Source: Streptomyces hyderabadensis (GTDB taxonomy: Bacteria; Actinomycetota; Actinomycetes; Streptomycetales; Streptomycetaceae). Taken from it: DNA of 64,000 bases. The notes beneath the pieces are model-generated. The model did no database searches and was not told where the DNA came from. It was given only the letters and a program-made list of their open reading frames with translations. The stretch lies in assembly GCF_020404845.1 (NCBI RefSeq), contig NZ_JAIOJZ010000017.1, positions 62,001 to 126,000 on the forward strand, given 5' to 3'. This document shows positions 1 to 8,822 of the stretch, piece after piece (position 1 is the first letter of the stretch; each line of letters begins with the position of its first letter). The position numbers and the translations under genes are program-made.

Positions 1-203
1 GCGCTCGCCCCGGGGAAGCGCTGTTCCAGCAGGTCGAAGGCCTTCTGGGCCTCCGTTCCCGGGATGGAGAAGGAGGAGTTGCCGGCGGGCGGTGCGCTGG
101 CCGCGCCGACGCCGGCGAGCGTCAGCAGGGCCACCCAGATCAGGGCGACGAAGTGCCGTCGGCGGAAGGCGAGCCGGCCGAGTTTGTAGAGGAACGTGGC
201 CAC
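1..203 (-). CDS. MMPL-family transporter, N-terminal fragment
   Basis: The gene is cut by the window edge; about 67 codons are visible. The protein begins ATFLYKLGRLAFRRR, followed by a hydrophobic segment (LIWVALLTLAGVGAA) and an extracytoplasmic stretch ending SFSIPGTEAQKAFDLLEQRFPG. This is the typical start of actinobacterial MMPL (RND-type) lipid or drug exporters: cytoplasmic basic N-terminus, first membrane helix, then the porter-domain loop. The GTG start at 203 has a GGGAG ribosome site about nine bases upstream. It lies 122 bp downstream of a TetR gene on the same strand, so the TetR probably controls it. The substrate cannot be inferred. Confidence 0.8.
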   Translation of the reverse strand, partial: MATFLYKLGRLAFRRRHFVALIWVALLTLAGVGAASAPPAGNSSFSIPGTEAQKAFDLLEQRFPGAS

Positions 204-325
204 GAGGGCGTACTCCCGGTCAGGTCGTGGTTCTTCGGGGCAGGGGTGATCGGCCCGACGACGTGAGCGGTTACGTCAGGTGGGGCTCAGGTGGGGCTCG
301 GACGTCTCTGGGGTGCAGGGACGTG

Positions 326-928
326 TCAGTGGGACGGGACGCCGAGGGCGGGGAGGATCACGGCGTCGATGTAGGAGGTGAGGAAGGCCTGGGTCGGCGG
401 CTGGTCGTCCAGCAGCGTGCGGGTGGCGAATCCGCCGACCATCATGTGCACGAGGAAGTCCAGCGCCGGGCAGTCCGGTCTGATCTCACCGCGGTCGACG
501 GCGCGTTGCAGCACCCGCCGGAACTCGACCATCTCCGGTTCGATGAGCTGTTCCCGGAACGCCTGGCGGAGGTCCGGGTTCTGGTGCAGTGCCATGGCGA
601 CGCCCCGCATCAGCGCGGAGTTCTGTTCCATGGTGCAGTCGTCCTCGCGCGCCATGAGGGCGTGCAGGTCGCCGCGGAGCGAGCCGGTGTCGACGTCGCC
701 GATCTTGCCCGGCTTGTTGTGCCGGATGGCCTTGACGACCAGCTCCGGCTTGCCGCCCCACTGGCGGTAGAGCGTCGCCTTGCTGGACCGGGTACGGGCG
801 GCCACGGCGTCCATGGTGAGGGCGTCGTAACCGACTTCGCGGAGCAGGTCGAGCACGGCCTCGTACAGCTCGGCCTCGCGCTCGGGAGTGATCCGACTGC
901 GGCGCGCGGTGGTCGCGGCCTCGGTCAT
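326..928 (-). CDS. TetR/AcrR-family transcriptional repressor
   Basis: 200 residues, normal for the family. The N-terminal helix-turn-helix is at about residues 14-60 (EAVLDLLREVGYDALTMDAV, then SSKATLYRQW); the C-terminal half resembles TetR_C ligand domains. The ATG at 928 is chosen because an AAGGAG site lies eight bases upstream and homology to the HTH begins directly after; a longer frame would need unrelated residues. It is followed by an MMPL transporter and is divergent from the tricorn gene, with a perfect palindrome (1016-1032) in between. By analogy with TetR-MMPL pairs it probably represses itself and the exporter. Confidence 0.9.
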   Translation of the reverse strand: MTEAATTARRSRITPEREAELYEAVLDLLREVGYDALTMDAVAARTRSSKATLYRQWGGKPELVVKAIRHNKPGKIGDVDTGSLRGDLHALMAREDDCTMEQNSALMRGVAMALHQNPDLRQAFREQLIEPEMVEFRRVLQRAVDRGEIRPDCPALDFLVHMMVGGFATRTLLDDQPPTQAFLTSYIDAVILPALGVPSH

Positions 929-1015
929 CTCGCTCACTCCTTCCCGTTCCGTTCGGCTCCAGGGGGCCGAACGGCACCGTTTCGTACACCAAGAATGTAC
1001 CCCACGGCCTAGCGA

Positions 1016-1032
1016 AACGAAACGGTTTCGTT
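1016..1032. promoter_or_regulatory. Palindromic operator candidate (TetR)
   Basis: AACGAAAC-G-GTTTCGTT is a perfect 8+1+8 inverted repeat between the TetR start (928) and the tricorn start (1095). A further half-site GTTTCGT lies at 979-985, just upstream of the TetR ribosome site. Spacing and symmetry fit a TetR dimer site; binding is inferred. Confidence 0.5.
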
Positions 1033-1094
1033 CGTGTTCTGGGTCACGGTTGTCGGCAGCGCATAAGTTGCCGCTGTCCGGCGCCCGGAAAAGC

Positions 1095-4000
1095 ATGGGG
1101 TGGGTGAGTTATCTGCGCCTTCCGCACCTCAGTGGCGACCAGCTGTGTTTCGTGGCCGAGGACGACCTCTGGCTCGCGTCCCTCGACGGTCCGGGCCGGG
1201 CCTGGCGGCTCACCGTCGACCGCACCAAGACCGGGCCCCCGCGTTTCTCCCCCGACGGCCGCCACATCGCGTACACCAGCTGGCGCACTCTCGTGCCCGA
1301 GGTCCACCTGGTGCCGGTGGACGGCGGCCCCGGACGGCAGCTCACCCACTGGGGCGGCCTCGACACCCGGGTCTGCGGCTGGTCGCCGCCCGATCCGGAC
1401 GGCACCACCGCCGTCCTCGCCGTCGCCTCGCACGGCGAGCCGTTCTCGCACCTCACCTGGGCCTACAAGGTCACCCCCGACGGCGACCCCGGCCGCAAGC
1501 TGCCGTGGGGGCCGGTCACCGACATCCAGGCCGCCGACCTCGACGGGGAGCGCAGGACCCTGCTCCTCACCGGCACCCCGCCGCACGAGCCGGCCGCCTG
1601 GAAGCGCTACCGGGGCGGTGCCACCGGCAGGCTCTGGCTGCACGGCGAGCGGCTCCTGCCCGACCTCGGCGGGCACCTCGCCGCCCCCATGTTCGTCGGC
1701 GGCCGGATCGCCTTCCTCTCCGACCACGAGGGCGTCGGCAACCTGTACTCCTGCGCCCACGACGGCACCGATCTGCGCCGCCACACCGACCACGACGCGT
1801 TCTACGCCCGCAACGCCGCGAGCGACGGCACCCGGGTGGTGTACCAGTGCGCGGGCGACCTGTGGCTCGTGGAGGACCTCGCGCCCGGCTCGGCGCCGCG
1901 CCGGCTCGACGTGCGGCTGAGCGGTCCGCGCGCGGGACGGCGCACGTACCAGGTGCCCGCGGCCCAGCACGTGGGCGGCGTCTCCGTGGACGAGACGGGC
2001 CGCGCCAGCGCCGTCGTCGTACGCGGCAGCCTGTACTGGCTCACCCACCGGGACGGCCCCGCCCGCACCATCGCCGACACCCCGGGCGTCCGGGTGCGGC
2101 TGCCGGAGATGCTCGGCGAGAGCGGACGGATCGCGTACGTGACGGACGCGGAGGGCGAGGACGCCGTCGAGATCTCCTACCTGCCCCGCGCGACCGGCGG
2201 CCGCACGGCCCGGCGGCTGGCCTCCGGACGCCTCGGCCGGGTCCTGGAGCTGGTCTCGGACCCGGCCGGCGAACGCCTCGCCGTCGCCTCGCACGACGGC
2301 CGCCTGCTGATCCTCGACGTCACGGAGCCGGACACGGAGGTGGCGCTGGCCCTGGGCGCGGTGGACGCCGGACCCCCGGCGGACGCGGAGGACGCGGACG
2401 CGGCGAGGGCATCCGCCCGCGCGGCCACCACCTCGGGTGCTGCCGCCGAGGACGGCGGCGCCGGGGGCACCGGCACGCCGCTGACCGACGCGGGGGACGG
2501 CACGCCGGGGGGCGACTTCGCGACCGGCGGCACCGCGGCAGGCGGAACGACCGCCGACGGCGCGGCGGGAAGCGACCCCGCGCAAGCCGGCACGGCGGGA
2601 AGCGACCCCGCGGACCGCGGCGCCGCGGCCGACGCCCCCGGGGCAGGTACCGCACGCGACGACCCCGGCCCCGGAGCGGCCGCCGGGGACACCGGCACCC
2701 CGGGCGACCCCGGTGTCACCCCGGACGCCGGAGGCACCGGCGCGGACCACCCCGCCGCGGGCGCCGGCGCCGGGGGCACCGTGGCGCCGGGCGAGCCCGG
2801 GGGCCCCGCGACCGCCGGAGGCCGGGTCACCGAGCTGATCCGCTCCGTCAACGGCCCCGTGCGCGACCTCGCCTTCTCCCCCGACGGGACCTGGCTCACC
2901 TGGTCGCACCCGGGCATCGGACGCACCCTGCGGCAGATCAAGATGGCCCGGATCGACGGCCCGGAGGGCACCCTGGTCGTCGACGTCACCAACGGCCGCT
3001 TCGAGGACGAGAACCCGGTGTTCACCCGGGACGGCCGCTACCTCGCCTTCCTGTCCTGGCGCGGCTTCGACCCGGTGTACGACGTGCACACCGGCGATCT
3101 GTCCTTCCCGCTGGGCTGCCGCCCCTACCTGGTGCCGCTGTCCTCCGCGACGCCCTCCCCCTTCGCCCTCAACCCCGAGGGCCGCCCCGCGGCCGGGGGC
3201 CTGGACCCGCTGGAGGACGAGCCCGGCGAGGGCGGCGCGGTGACCGTGGAGGTCGAGGGGCTGGAGAACCGGGTGACGCCGTTCCCGGTCGCCGCCTCCA
3301 AGTACTCGGCACTGGAGCCGGTCGCGGGCGGCGGCCTGGTCTGGCTGCGCTGGCCGATCTCCGGCGCGCTCGGCGAGACCTTCGCCAACCCGGCCGACCC
3401 GAGCGAGCGTCCCACCCTGGAGCACTTCAACCTGGCCAAGGCGAAGAAGTCCGAGCTGGTCGACCACCTGGACTGGTTCCGGGTCAGCGGCGACGGCAGC
3501 CGCCTGGTCGTGCTCGACGAGGGCGACCTGCGCGCCGTACCGGCGACCGAGGCGGGCGACGGCGACTCGACCACCTGGATCGACCTGCGCCGCATCCTGC
3601 ACGAGGTCGACCCGGCCGCCGAGTGGCGCCAGGCCTACGACGAGGCCGGGCGCCTGATCCGCGCCTACTTCTGGGACCCCGGCATGTGCGGCATCGACTG
3701 GGACGCGGTCCTCGACCAGTACCGCCCGCTGCTCGACCGGGTCGCCTCCCCCGACGAGTTCGCCGACCTGCTGCGCGAGGTGCTCGGCGAGCTGGGCACC
3801 TCGCACGCCTACGTGGTCGCCGCCCGGCGCAACGAGGGCCCGGCGCACTACCAGCGCTGGCAGGGCCTGCTCGGCGCCAACTTCGCGTGCCGGGAAGGGC
3901 GGTGGGTGGTCCGGCGGATCCTGCCGGGCGACTCCTCCGACTCCAAGGCCCGCTCCCCGCTGGCCGGCACGGGCATCCGCGACGGGGCCGTGCTCACCCA

Positions 4001-4844
4001 CGTCGACGGCCGCCCGGTCGACCCGGTGCTCGGCCCGTCCCCGCTGCTCGCGGGCGCGGGCGGTACGACGGTGGAGCTGACCTTCGCGCCCGCCGAGGGC
4101 TGCCGGGGCCCCTCCCGCCGGGTCGCCGTCGTCCCGCTCGTCGACGAACGCCCCCTGCGCTACCAGGACTGGGTGGCCAAGCGCCGCGAGGTGGTGCGGG
4201 AGTTGAGCGGCGGCCGGTGCGGCTATCTGCACATCCCCGACATGGGCGGCTCCGGCTGGGCGCAGTTCAACCGCGACCTGCGCATGGAGGTGTCCCGGCC
4301 CGCGCTCATCGTGGACGTGCGCGGCAACGCGGGCGGGCACATCAGCGAGCTGGTCATCGAGAAGCTGACCCGGACCATCCTGGGCTGGGACCTGACGCGG
4401 GACGCCCAGCCGGTGTCGTACACCTCCAACGCCCCGCGCGGTCCGGTCGTCGCGGTCGCCGACGAGGCGACCTCCTCCGACGGCGACATGATCACGGCGG
4501 CGTTCAAGCTGCTGCGGCTCGGTCCGGTGGTCGGGCAGCGCACCTGGGGCGGCGTGGTCGGCATGACCGGCCGGCACCGCCTCGGCGACGGCTCGGTGAT
4601 CACGGTGCCGATGAACGCGGCCTGGTTCGACGCCTACGGCTGGACGGTGGAGAACTACGGCGTCGCCCCCGACGTCGAGGCCCTGCGCACCCCGCTGGAC
4701 TGGGCCGAGGGCCGCTACCCGGTCCTGGACGAGGCGGTGCGGCTGGCGTTGGAGCTGCTGGAATCCAACCCGCCCGCGACACCGCCGGGTTATGACGCCG
4801 TACCGGACCGTTCGCGTCCGCCGCTGCCGCCGCGGGAGCAGTAA
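1095..4844 (+). CDS. tri1: Tricorn protease homologue (S41-type)
   Basis: Large cytosolic serine protease that, in the family, degrades peptides released by the proteasome or Lon/Clp. About 1,249 residues: N-terminal six-bladed-type beta-propeller repeats (SYLRLPHLSGDQLCFVAEDD, RFSPDGRHIAYTSWR), second propeller (DLAFSPDGTWLTWSHPG), C1, PDZ (about 940-1020) and C2 domains. Catalytic residues are visible: S903-H904 in GTSHAYVV, nucleophile S1128 in TSSDGD, E1186 in VENYGVAPD. Residues about 420-578 are an Ala/Gly/Asp/Pro-rich tract absent from most tricorn homologues I know. ATG at 1095 or GTG at 1104 are both possible starts; the conserved sequence starts SYLRLPHL. Confidence 0.9.
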   Translation: MGWVSYLRLPHLSGDQLCFVAEDDLWLASLDGPGRAWRLTVDRTKTGPPRFSPDGRHIAYTSWRTLVPEVHLVPVDGGPGRQLTHWGGLDTRVCGWSPPDPDGTTAVLAVASHGEPFSHLTWAYKVTPDGDPGRKLPWGPVTDIQAADLDGERRTLLLTGTPPHEPAAWKRYRGGATGRLWLHGERLLPDLGGHLAAPMFVGGRIAFLSDHEGVGNLYSCAHDGTDLRRHTDHDAFYARNAASDGTRVVYQCAGDLWLVEDLAPGSAPRRLDVRLSGPRAGRRTYQVPAAQHVGGVSVDETGRASAVVVRGSLYWLTHRDGPARTIADTPGVRVRLPEMLGESGRIAYVTDAEGEDAVEISYLPRATGGRTARRLASGRLGRVLELVSDPAGERLAVASHDGRLLILDVTEPDTEVALALGAVDAGPPADAEDADAARASARAATTSGAAAEDGGAGGTGTPLTDAGDGTPGGDFATGGTAAGGTTADGAAGSDPAQAGTAGSDPADRGAAADAPGAGTARDDPGPGAAAGDTGTPGDPGVTPDAGGTGADHPAAGAGAGGTVAPGEPGGPATAGGRVTELIRSVNGPVRDLAFSPDGTWLTWSHPGIGRTLRQIKMARIDGPEGTLVVDVTNGRFEDENPVFTRDGRYLAFLSWRGFDPVYDVHTGDLSFPLGCRPYLVPLSSATPSPFALNPEGRPAAGGLDPLEDEPGEGGAVTVEVEGLENRVTPFPVAASKYSALEPVAGGGLVWLRWPISGALGETFANPADPSERPTLEHFNLAKAKKSELVDHLDWFRVSGDGSRLVVLDEGDLRAVPATEAGDGDSTTWIDLRRILHEVDPAAEWRQAYDEAGRLIRAYFWDPGMCGIDWDAVLDQYRPLLDRVASPDEFADLLREVLGELGTSHAYVVAARRNEGPAHYQRWQGLLGANFACREGRWVVRRILPGDSSDSKARSPLAGTGIRDGAVLTHVDGRPVDPVLGPSPLLAGAGGTTVELTFAPAEGCRGPSRRVAVVPLVDERPLRYQDWVAKRREVVRELSGGRCGYLHIPDMGGSGWAQFNRDLRMEVSRPALIVDVRGNAGGHISELVIEKLTRTILGWDLTRDAQPVSYTSNAPRGPVVAVADEATSSDGDMITAAFKLLRLGPVVGQRTWGGVVGMTGRHRLGDGSVITVPMNAAWFDAYGWTVENYGVAPDVEALRTPLDWAEGRYPVLDEAVRLALELLESNPPATPPGYDAVPDRSRPPLPPREQ

Positions 4845-4890
4845 CGCCGTACCCCCCTGAACCTCCGTAGAGCCGCCGGCGGCAAGGGAA

Positions 4891-4922
4891 AGGGCGCCCG
4901 CCGGTAGAACCGGGGGCGCCCT
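4891..4922. terminator. Bidirectional terminator hairpin
   Basis: AGGGCGCCC (4891-4899) and GGGCGCCCT (4914-4922) form a perfect 9-bp stem with a 14-nt loop, between the convergent tricorn gene and the small gene ending at 4943. No T-tract, as is usual in Streptomyces. Confidence 0.6.
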
Positions 4923-4942
4923 CTCACTTCAGCGGCGGCGCG

Positions 4943-5161
4943 TCAGGCGTCGAAGCTGTCCTGCAGCCGCTCGTCCTCGTCGCGGCGGCGCGAGGACGGG
5001 TTCTGGTGCTCCGACTCGCGGCGGCGCGAGGCCGGGTCCATCTCGTCCTCGTCGCGACGGCGGTCGCGGTTCTGGAACTGGTCCCGCGCCTGCTCGGCCC
5101 GCTGCTTGCCCTGCTGCTGCATGCGGTCGGCCTTGTCCTGGAACTGGTCCTTCATACCCAT
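4943..5161 (-). CDS. Small highly charged hydrophilic protein
   Basis: 72 residues, no membrane segment, very rich in Arg, Asp, Glu and Gln (KDQFQDKADRMQQQGKQRAE, then two SRRR-containing near-repeats SRRRESEHQ and SRRRDEDER). It looks like the small charged proteins common in Streptomyces, some similar to CsbD-like stress proteins in composition, but no domain is assigned. AGGAG lies nine bases before the ATG at 5161. The two internal repeats (PASRRRESEHQNPSSRRRDEDE) suggest intrinsic disorder. It is convergent with the tricorn gene and shares its terminator. Function unknown. Confidence 0.7.
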   Translation of the reverse strand: MGMKDQFQDKADRMQQQGKQRAEQARDQFQNRDRRRDEDEMDPASRRRESEHQNPSSRRRDEDERLQDSFDA

Positions 5162-5249
5162 GTGGGTTCACTCCTGTGGTGATCGGGCCCGACCGGATCG
5201 GCCGGGCGCTCGATCAGATTCACACGGGCCGTGACCGTGCGCATGTCGA

Positions 5250-6143
5250 TCACTTACGGACCGTAGTCGCCCTGGTGGGGCGCTGTTCATCGGCCGCTCC
5301 ACCGGCTCCGACGAGCCCCACCCGCAGGCCGTCGAGCCGGTCCCCGAAGCGCCGCATCTCGCGCTGTCCGACGGTGCCGATGACGGCCGGCAGGTAGCCG
5401 CGCACGCCCTGCATGCCGCGCAGCCACCACTGCCCGTAGACGTGCGCGGCGCGGCGCTCGACGCCCTCCACCAGCCGGTCGACCGCCGGGCCCAGCGGGT
5501 AGGTCTTGTTGCTCGGCCAGGGCAGCCGCTGCCGCAACTCCCGCATGACGTCGTCCTGGTCGGCGCCGCGCACCATGTCGGTGTCGGTCCAGGACAGATA
5601 GCCGACGCCGACCTTCACGCCCCGGTGCCCGACCTCGCCGCGCAGGCTGTGCGCGTACGCCTCGACGCCGGACTTGGAGGCGCAGTAGGCGCTCATCATC
5701 GGCGCGGGGGTGAGGGCGGCCAGCGAGGCGATCTGGAGCAGGTATCCGCGGCTCTCCAGCAAGGCGGGCAGGAAGGCGCGGGCGGTGACGGCCGAGCCGA
5801 TCAGGTTGACCTCGATCACCCGCCGCCAGGACTCCGGGTCGGAGTCGACGAAGGGACCGCCGGTGGCCACCCCCGCGTTGGCGACGACGATGTCGACCTT
5901 CCCGAAGCGCTCCTTGACCTCCGCCGCCACCCGGGCCATCGCCTCGTGGTCGGTGACGTCGGCGTGCCAGTGGTCGCTGTCGCTGTGCAACCGGGCGGAG
6001 ACCTGCTTGAGTTCGTCGGGCTCCAGGCCGACCAGCGCCACCTTCACCCCGCGCGCGGACAGCTTGCGGGCCATCAACTCCCCGACGCCCCGCGCCGCTC
6101 CGGTGACGACGGCGACCCGTCCTTCCAGGCTCACCCTGCTCAT
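5250..6143 (-). CDS. Short-chain dehydrogenase/reductase (SDR)
   Basis: 297 residues. Classical SDR NAD(P)-binding fold: TGAARGVG cofactor loop near residue 14, NAGVATGG at about 90, catalytic Ser in LLQIASLAAL, and YCASK with catalytic Tyr and Lys. Probably reduces or oxidises a hydroxy/keto substrate together with the two genes upstream: its ATG at 6143 overlaps the hydrolase stop (ATGA), so the three are translationally coupled. The order monooxygenase, hydrolase, SDR is a common degradative set (ketone to ester, ester hydrolysis, alcohol oxidation). The long C-terminal tail after residue 240 is less conserved. Substrate unknown. Confidence 0.9.
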   Translation of the reverse strand: MSRVSLEGRVAVVTGAARGVGELMARKLSARGVKVALVGLEPDELKQVSARLHSDSDHWHADVTDHEAMARVAAEVKERFGKVDIVVANAGVATGGPFVDSDPESWRRVIEVNLIGSAVTARAFLPALLESRGYLLQIASLAALTPAPMMSAYCASKSGVEAYAHSLRGEVGHRGVKVGVGYLSWTDTDMVRGADQDDVMRELRQRLPWPSNKTYPLGPAVDRLVEGVERRAAHVYGQWWLRGMQGVRGYLPAVIGTVGQREMRRFGDRLDGLRVGLVGAGGAADEQRPTRATTVRK

Positions 6144-7099
6144 GCGCTCTCCTCGGCGGGTACGGCACGCTCTCCGCGTGCGCTGGGTATGCGTGCGCTG
6201 GATATGTAGGTGGCGGCCAGCGCCCGTATCTTGCCGGTGACCAGGTCCGGCGCCTCCACCGGCGTCATGTGGCCGAGCCCCGGGAGTTCGGTCAGGCCCA
6301 CGCAGTCGGGCAGCGCGGCGGCCAGCGCTCGGGCGTGCACGGGCGGGGTCAGCCGGTCCGCCGTACCGACCACGACCTCCACCGGCATGCGCAACTCCCG
6401 TACGCCGTGGTCGAGGTCGAGCAGGTCGAGCACCTGGGACCAGCCGTACCGCACCCGGCTCGGGCAGGCGTGCACGATCCGGGCGCAGGCGTCGACCAGG
6501 TGCGGGCCCGAACCGGGGCCCATCGTCCCGTACTTGAGGATCCGGCGGGCGAGCGGTGTGACCGGCCCGAGCGGTGCCCGGGAGCCGAGGATGCGCCGGG
6601 TCAGCCAGGTGCGCGCCCGGCCCGCCCGCATCGGCACGACGGTGGCGGAGGCCACCAGCCGTGCGCTGCCCGTGCTGCACAGCAGGGCGGCCACCGCGTG
6701 TTCGCGCACCGCGGGGCGGGTCGCCGCGGCCATCAGCGTCATCCCGCCCATGGAGTGCCCGGCGATCACCGCCGGTTCGCCCGGCGCGAGGGTGGCCTCC
6801 AGGACGGCTTCGAGGTCGTCGGCGAGCGGCTCGGTCCCGTACGCCGGGTTGGCCGGGCTGCGGCCGTGGCCGCGCTGGTCGTAGGCGATGACACGGTGGT
6901 CGGCGGCCAGGTCGCGGATCTGCGCCGCCCAGAAGGCGGTGGAGCAGCACCAGCCGTGCGCGAGGACGACCGCGGGCGCGTTCTCCGGGCCGTGCACCTC
7001 GACGTGGATCCGGGCGCCGTCGGCGGCGGTGACGGTCAGCTCGTGGGCGGGCACGGGCGGGGCGTACGGCCCGTCGGCGACGTGCGGCAGGCGGCTCAC
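6140..7099 (-). CDS. Alpha/beta-hydrolase
   Basis: 319 residues. Alpha/beta-hydrolase fold with oxyanion-hole HGW (LAHGWCCST), nucleophile elbow GHSMGG, acid in VGTADRLTP and histidine in GLGHMTP. The GTG start at 7099 overlaps the stop of the monooxygenase (GTGA), and its own stop overlaps the SDR start. In the operon context it could hydrolyse the ester or lactone made by the Baeyer-Villiger enzyme; this is inference from order, not from the active site. Cytoplasmic: no signal peptide. Confidence 0.9.
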   Translation of the reverse strand: MSRLPHVADGPYAPPVPAHELTVTAADGARIHVEVHGPENAPAVVLAHGWCCSTAFWAAQIRDLAADHRVIAYDQRGHGRSPANPAYGTEPLADDLEAVLEATLAPGEPAVIAGHSMGGMTLMAAATRPAVREHAVAALLCSTGSARLVASATVVPMRAGRARTWLTRRILGSRAPLGPVTPLARRILKYGTMGPGSGPHLVDACARIVHACPSRVRYGWSQVLDLLDLDHGVRELRMPVEVVVGTADRLTPPVHARALAAALPDCVGLTELPGLGHMTPVEAPDLVTGKIRALAATYISSARIPSARGERAVPAEESA

Positions 7100-8643
7100 G
7101 CGCTCACCTCCGCGCCCGCGCCGGTGTCCGCGGCGGCGGCCGTCGCCCCGGTCTGCGCGGGGGCCGGGCGCAGCACCTGGTACTCCGCGAGGTCCACCCG
7201 CCGTGTCTCGCGCCGGAACTCGGCGGTCGTGCCGGGCCACACGGTGGTGTTGCGGCCGCTGGCGTCCAGGTACCAGCTGGTGCAGCCGCCGGTGTTCCAC
7301 ACCGTGCGCTTCATGCGTTCCTGCACCCGGTGGTTCCAGTTGCGCACGGCGGCGGGGCGGGGGTCGAGGGCGGTGCGGCCGCCGAGGACGTTGAGCTGGC
7401 GCAGGTAGTCCGCCATGTAGTTCAGCTGGGACTCGATCATGAGGATCATGGACGAGTTGCCGAGGCCGGTGTTGGGCCCGATGACCGTCATGAAGTTGGG
7501 GAACCCGGCCGCGGTGCCGCCGCGCAGCGCCTGCATCCCGCCCTTCCAGGTCTCGGCCAGCGTCCGCCCGTCGGCGCCCACGACCCGCTCGGCGATGGGC
7601 ATGTCGGTGACGTGGAACCCGGTGCCGAAGATGATCGCGTCCACCTCGGCCTCGGAGCCGTCGGCGGCGACGAGCGCCGACCCGCGCACCTCGCTGAGCC
7701 CGCTGGCGACCACGTCCACATTGGGCTTGGCGAGCGCCGGGTAGTAGGTGCTCGACAGCAGGATCCGCTTGCAGCCGATGCGGTAGTCGGGAGTGAGCTT
7801 GGCGCGCAGGGCCGGGTCCTTGATGGCGGCACCCATGTTGCGCTTGGCGATCTGCTCGACGAAGCCCAGCTCGTCGGGGTGCTTGGTGAACGCCTGCACC
7901 TGGAGTTCGCGGATGCCCCACAGCAGCCCGCGGCGCAGCTTGGTGGTGACGGGCAGCGCCCGGTGCAGGGCGCGCTCGGCGCCGCTGATGGCCCGGTCCA
8001 TGCGGGGCATCACCCAGGCCGGGGTGCGCTGGAAGAGGGTGAGCCGGCCCACCTTCGGCTGGATGGACGGCACGATCTGGATGGCGGAGGCGCCGGTGCC
8101 GATCATGGCGACGCGCTTGCCGGCGAGGTCGTAGTCGTGGTCCCAGCGGGCGGAGTGGAAGACCTTGCCGGGGAAGGAGTCGAGCCCCGGGACGTCCGGC
8201 ATCTTGGGGTCGGACAGCGGCCCGGTCGCGGAGACGACGACGTCGGCGGTGAGGGTGCCGCGCACGGTTTCGATCTCCCACCGCAGCTGCTCGCCGTCCC
8301 ACGCCATCCGCTTCACCTCCGAGTCGAAGCGGAGGTGGGGGCGCAGCCCGAAGGTGTCGGTGACGTGCTCCAGGTAGGCGCGGATGTGCTCCTGCCCGGA
8401 GAAGGTGCGCGGCCACTCGGGGTTGGGCGCGAAGGAGAAGGAGTACAGGTGGGACGGCACGTCGCAGGCGCAGCCGGGGTAGCTGTTGTCCCGCCAGGTG
8501 CCGCCGACGCTGCCGGACCGCTCCAGTACGACGAAGTCGGTGATCCCTTCGCGCCGCAGCCGCACGGCGGCCCCCAGCCCGCCGAAGCCGGACCCGATCA
8601 CCGCCACCCGTACGTGTTCGTGAACCTGCTCGTGCTCGGCCAT
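7096..8643 (-). CDS. Flavin-containing / Baeyer-Villiger-type monooxygenase
   Basis: 515 residues. N-terminal FAD-binding GSGFGG (residue about 17), NADPH-binding GTGASA (about 180), and between them the Baeyer-Villiger fingerprint FPGKVFHSARWD (FxGxxxHxxxW[DP]). Such enzymes insert oxygen next to a carbonyl using NADPH, O2 and FAD. First gene of a three-gene operon with a hydrolase and an SDR, all overlapping by 4 bp. It is divergent from a MerR regulator; the leader carries short direct repeats and a perfect inverted repeat. Substrate cannot be told; class I type I BVMO or EthA-like prodrug activator are both possible. Confidence 0.9.
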   Translation of the reverse strand: MAEHEQVHEHVRVAVIGSGFGGLGAAVRLRREGITDFVVLERSGSVGGTWRDNSYPGCACDVPSHLYSFSFAPNPEWPRTFSGQEHIRAYLEHVTDTFGLRPHLRFDSEVKRMAWDGEQLRWEIETVRGTLTADVVVSATGPLSDPKMPDVPGLDSFPGKVFHSARWDHDYDLAGKRVAMIGTGASAIQIVPSIQPKVGRLTLFQRTPAWVMPRMDRAISGAERALHRALPVTTKLRRGLLWGIRELQVQAFTKHPDELGFVEQIAKRNMGAAIKDPALRAKLTPDYRIGCKRILLSSTYYPALAKPNVDVVASGLSEVRGSALVAADGSEAEVDAIIFGTGFHVTDMPIAERVVGADGRTLAETWKGGMQALRGGTAAGFPNFMTVIGPNTGLGNSSMILMIESQLNYMADYLRQLNVLGGRTALDPRPAAVRNWNHRVQERMKRTVWNTGGCTSWYLDASGRNTTVWPGTTAEFRRETRRVDLAEYQVLRPAPAQTGATAAAADTGAGAEVSA

Positions 8644-8663
8644 CCCTGAGCCTCCACGCTTGC

Positions 8664-8720
8664 CTGGACCGTCTGGACCGTCGGGACCGCTTGGAACCGC
8701 TTGGAACCACTCGGAACCGT
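8664..8720. repeat. Tandem short repeats in monooxygenase leader
   Basis: About five imperfect 10-11-bp units of the type TGGACCGTC / TGGAACCGCT run directly upstream of the monooxygenase ribosome site. They could be slippage or regulator half-sites. Confidence 0.5.
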
Positions 8721-8736
8721 GCCAGTGAACACTGGC
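8721..8736. promoter_or_regulatory. Inverted repeat, operator candidate
   Basis: GCCAGTG-AA-CACTGGC is a perfect 7-bp inverted repeat centred between the divergent monooxygenase operon and the MerR gene. A MerR dimer commonly binds such a dyad inside the promoter spacer. Binding is inferred. Confidence 0.5.
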
Positions 8737-8822
8737 GCAATGGGAGCGTAGAGCAGGTCCGTACTCATGGGTAGGGGTCGGGCGGAGGAAAGTTACCGGC
8801 GGTACACCATAAGGTCGTGGGC

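Noticed and set aside
1044-4577. A very long open frame on the minus strand opposite the tricorn gene
   Set aside because: It is a GC-skew shadow: composition is Arg/Gly/Val filler, no domains, and the opposite frame carries full catalytic motifs.
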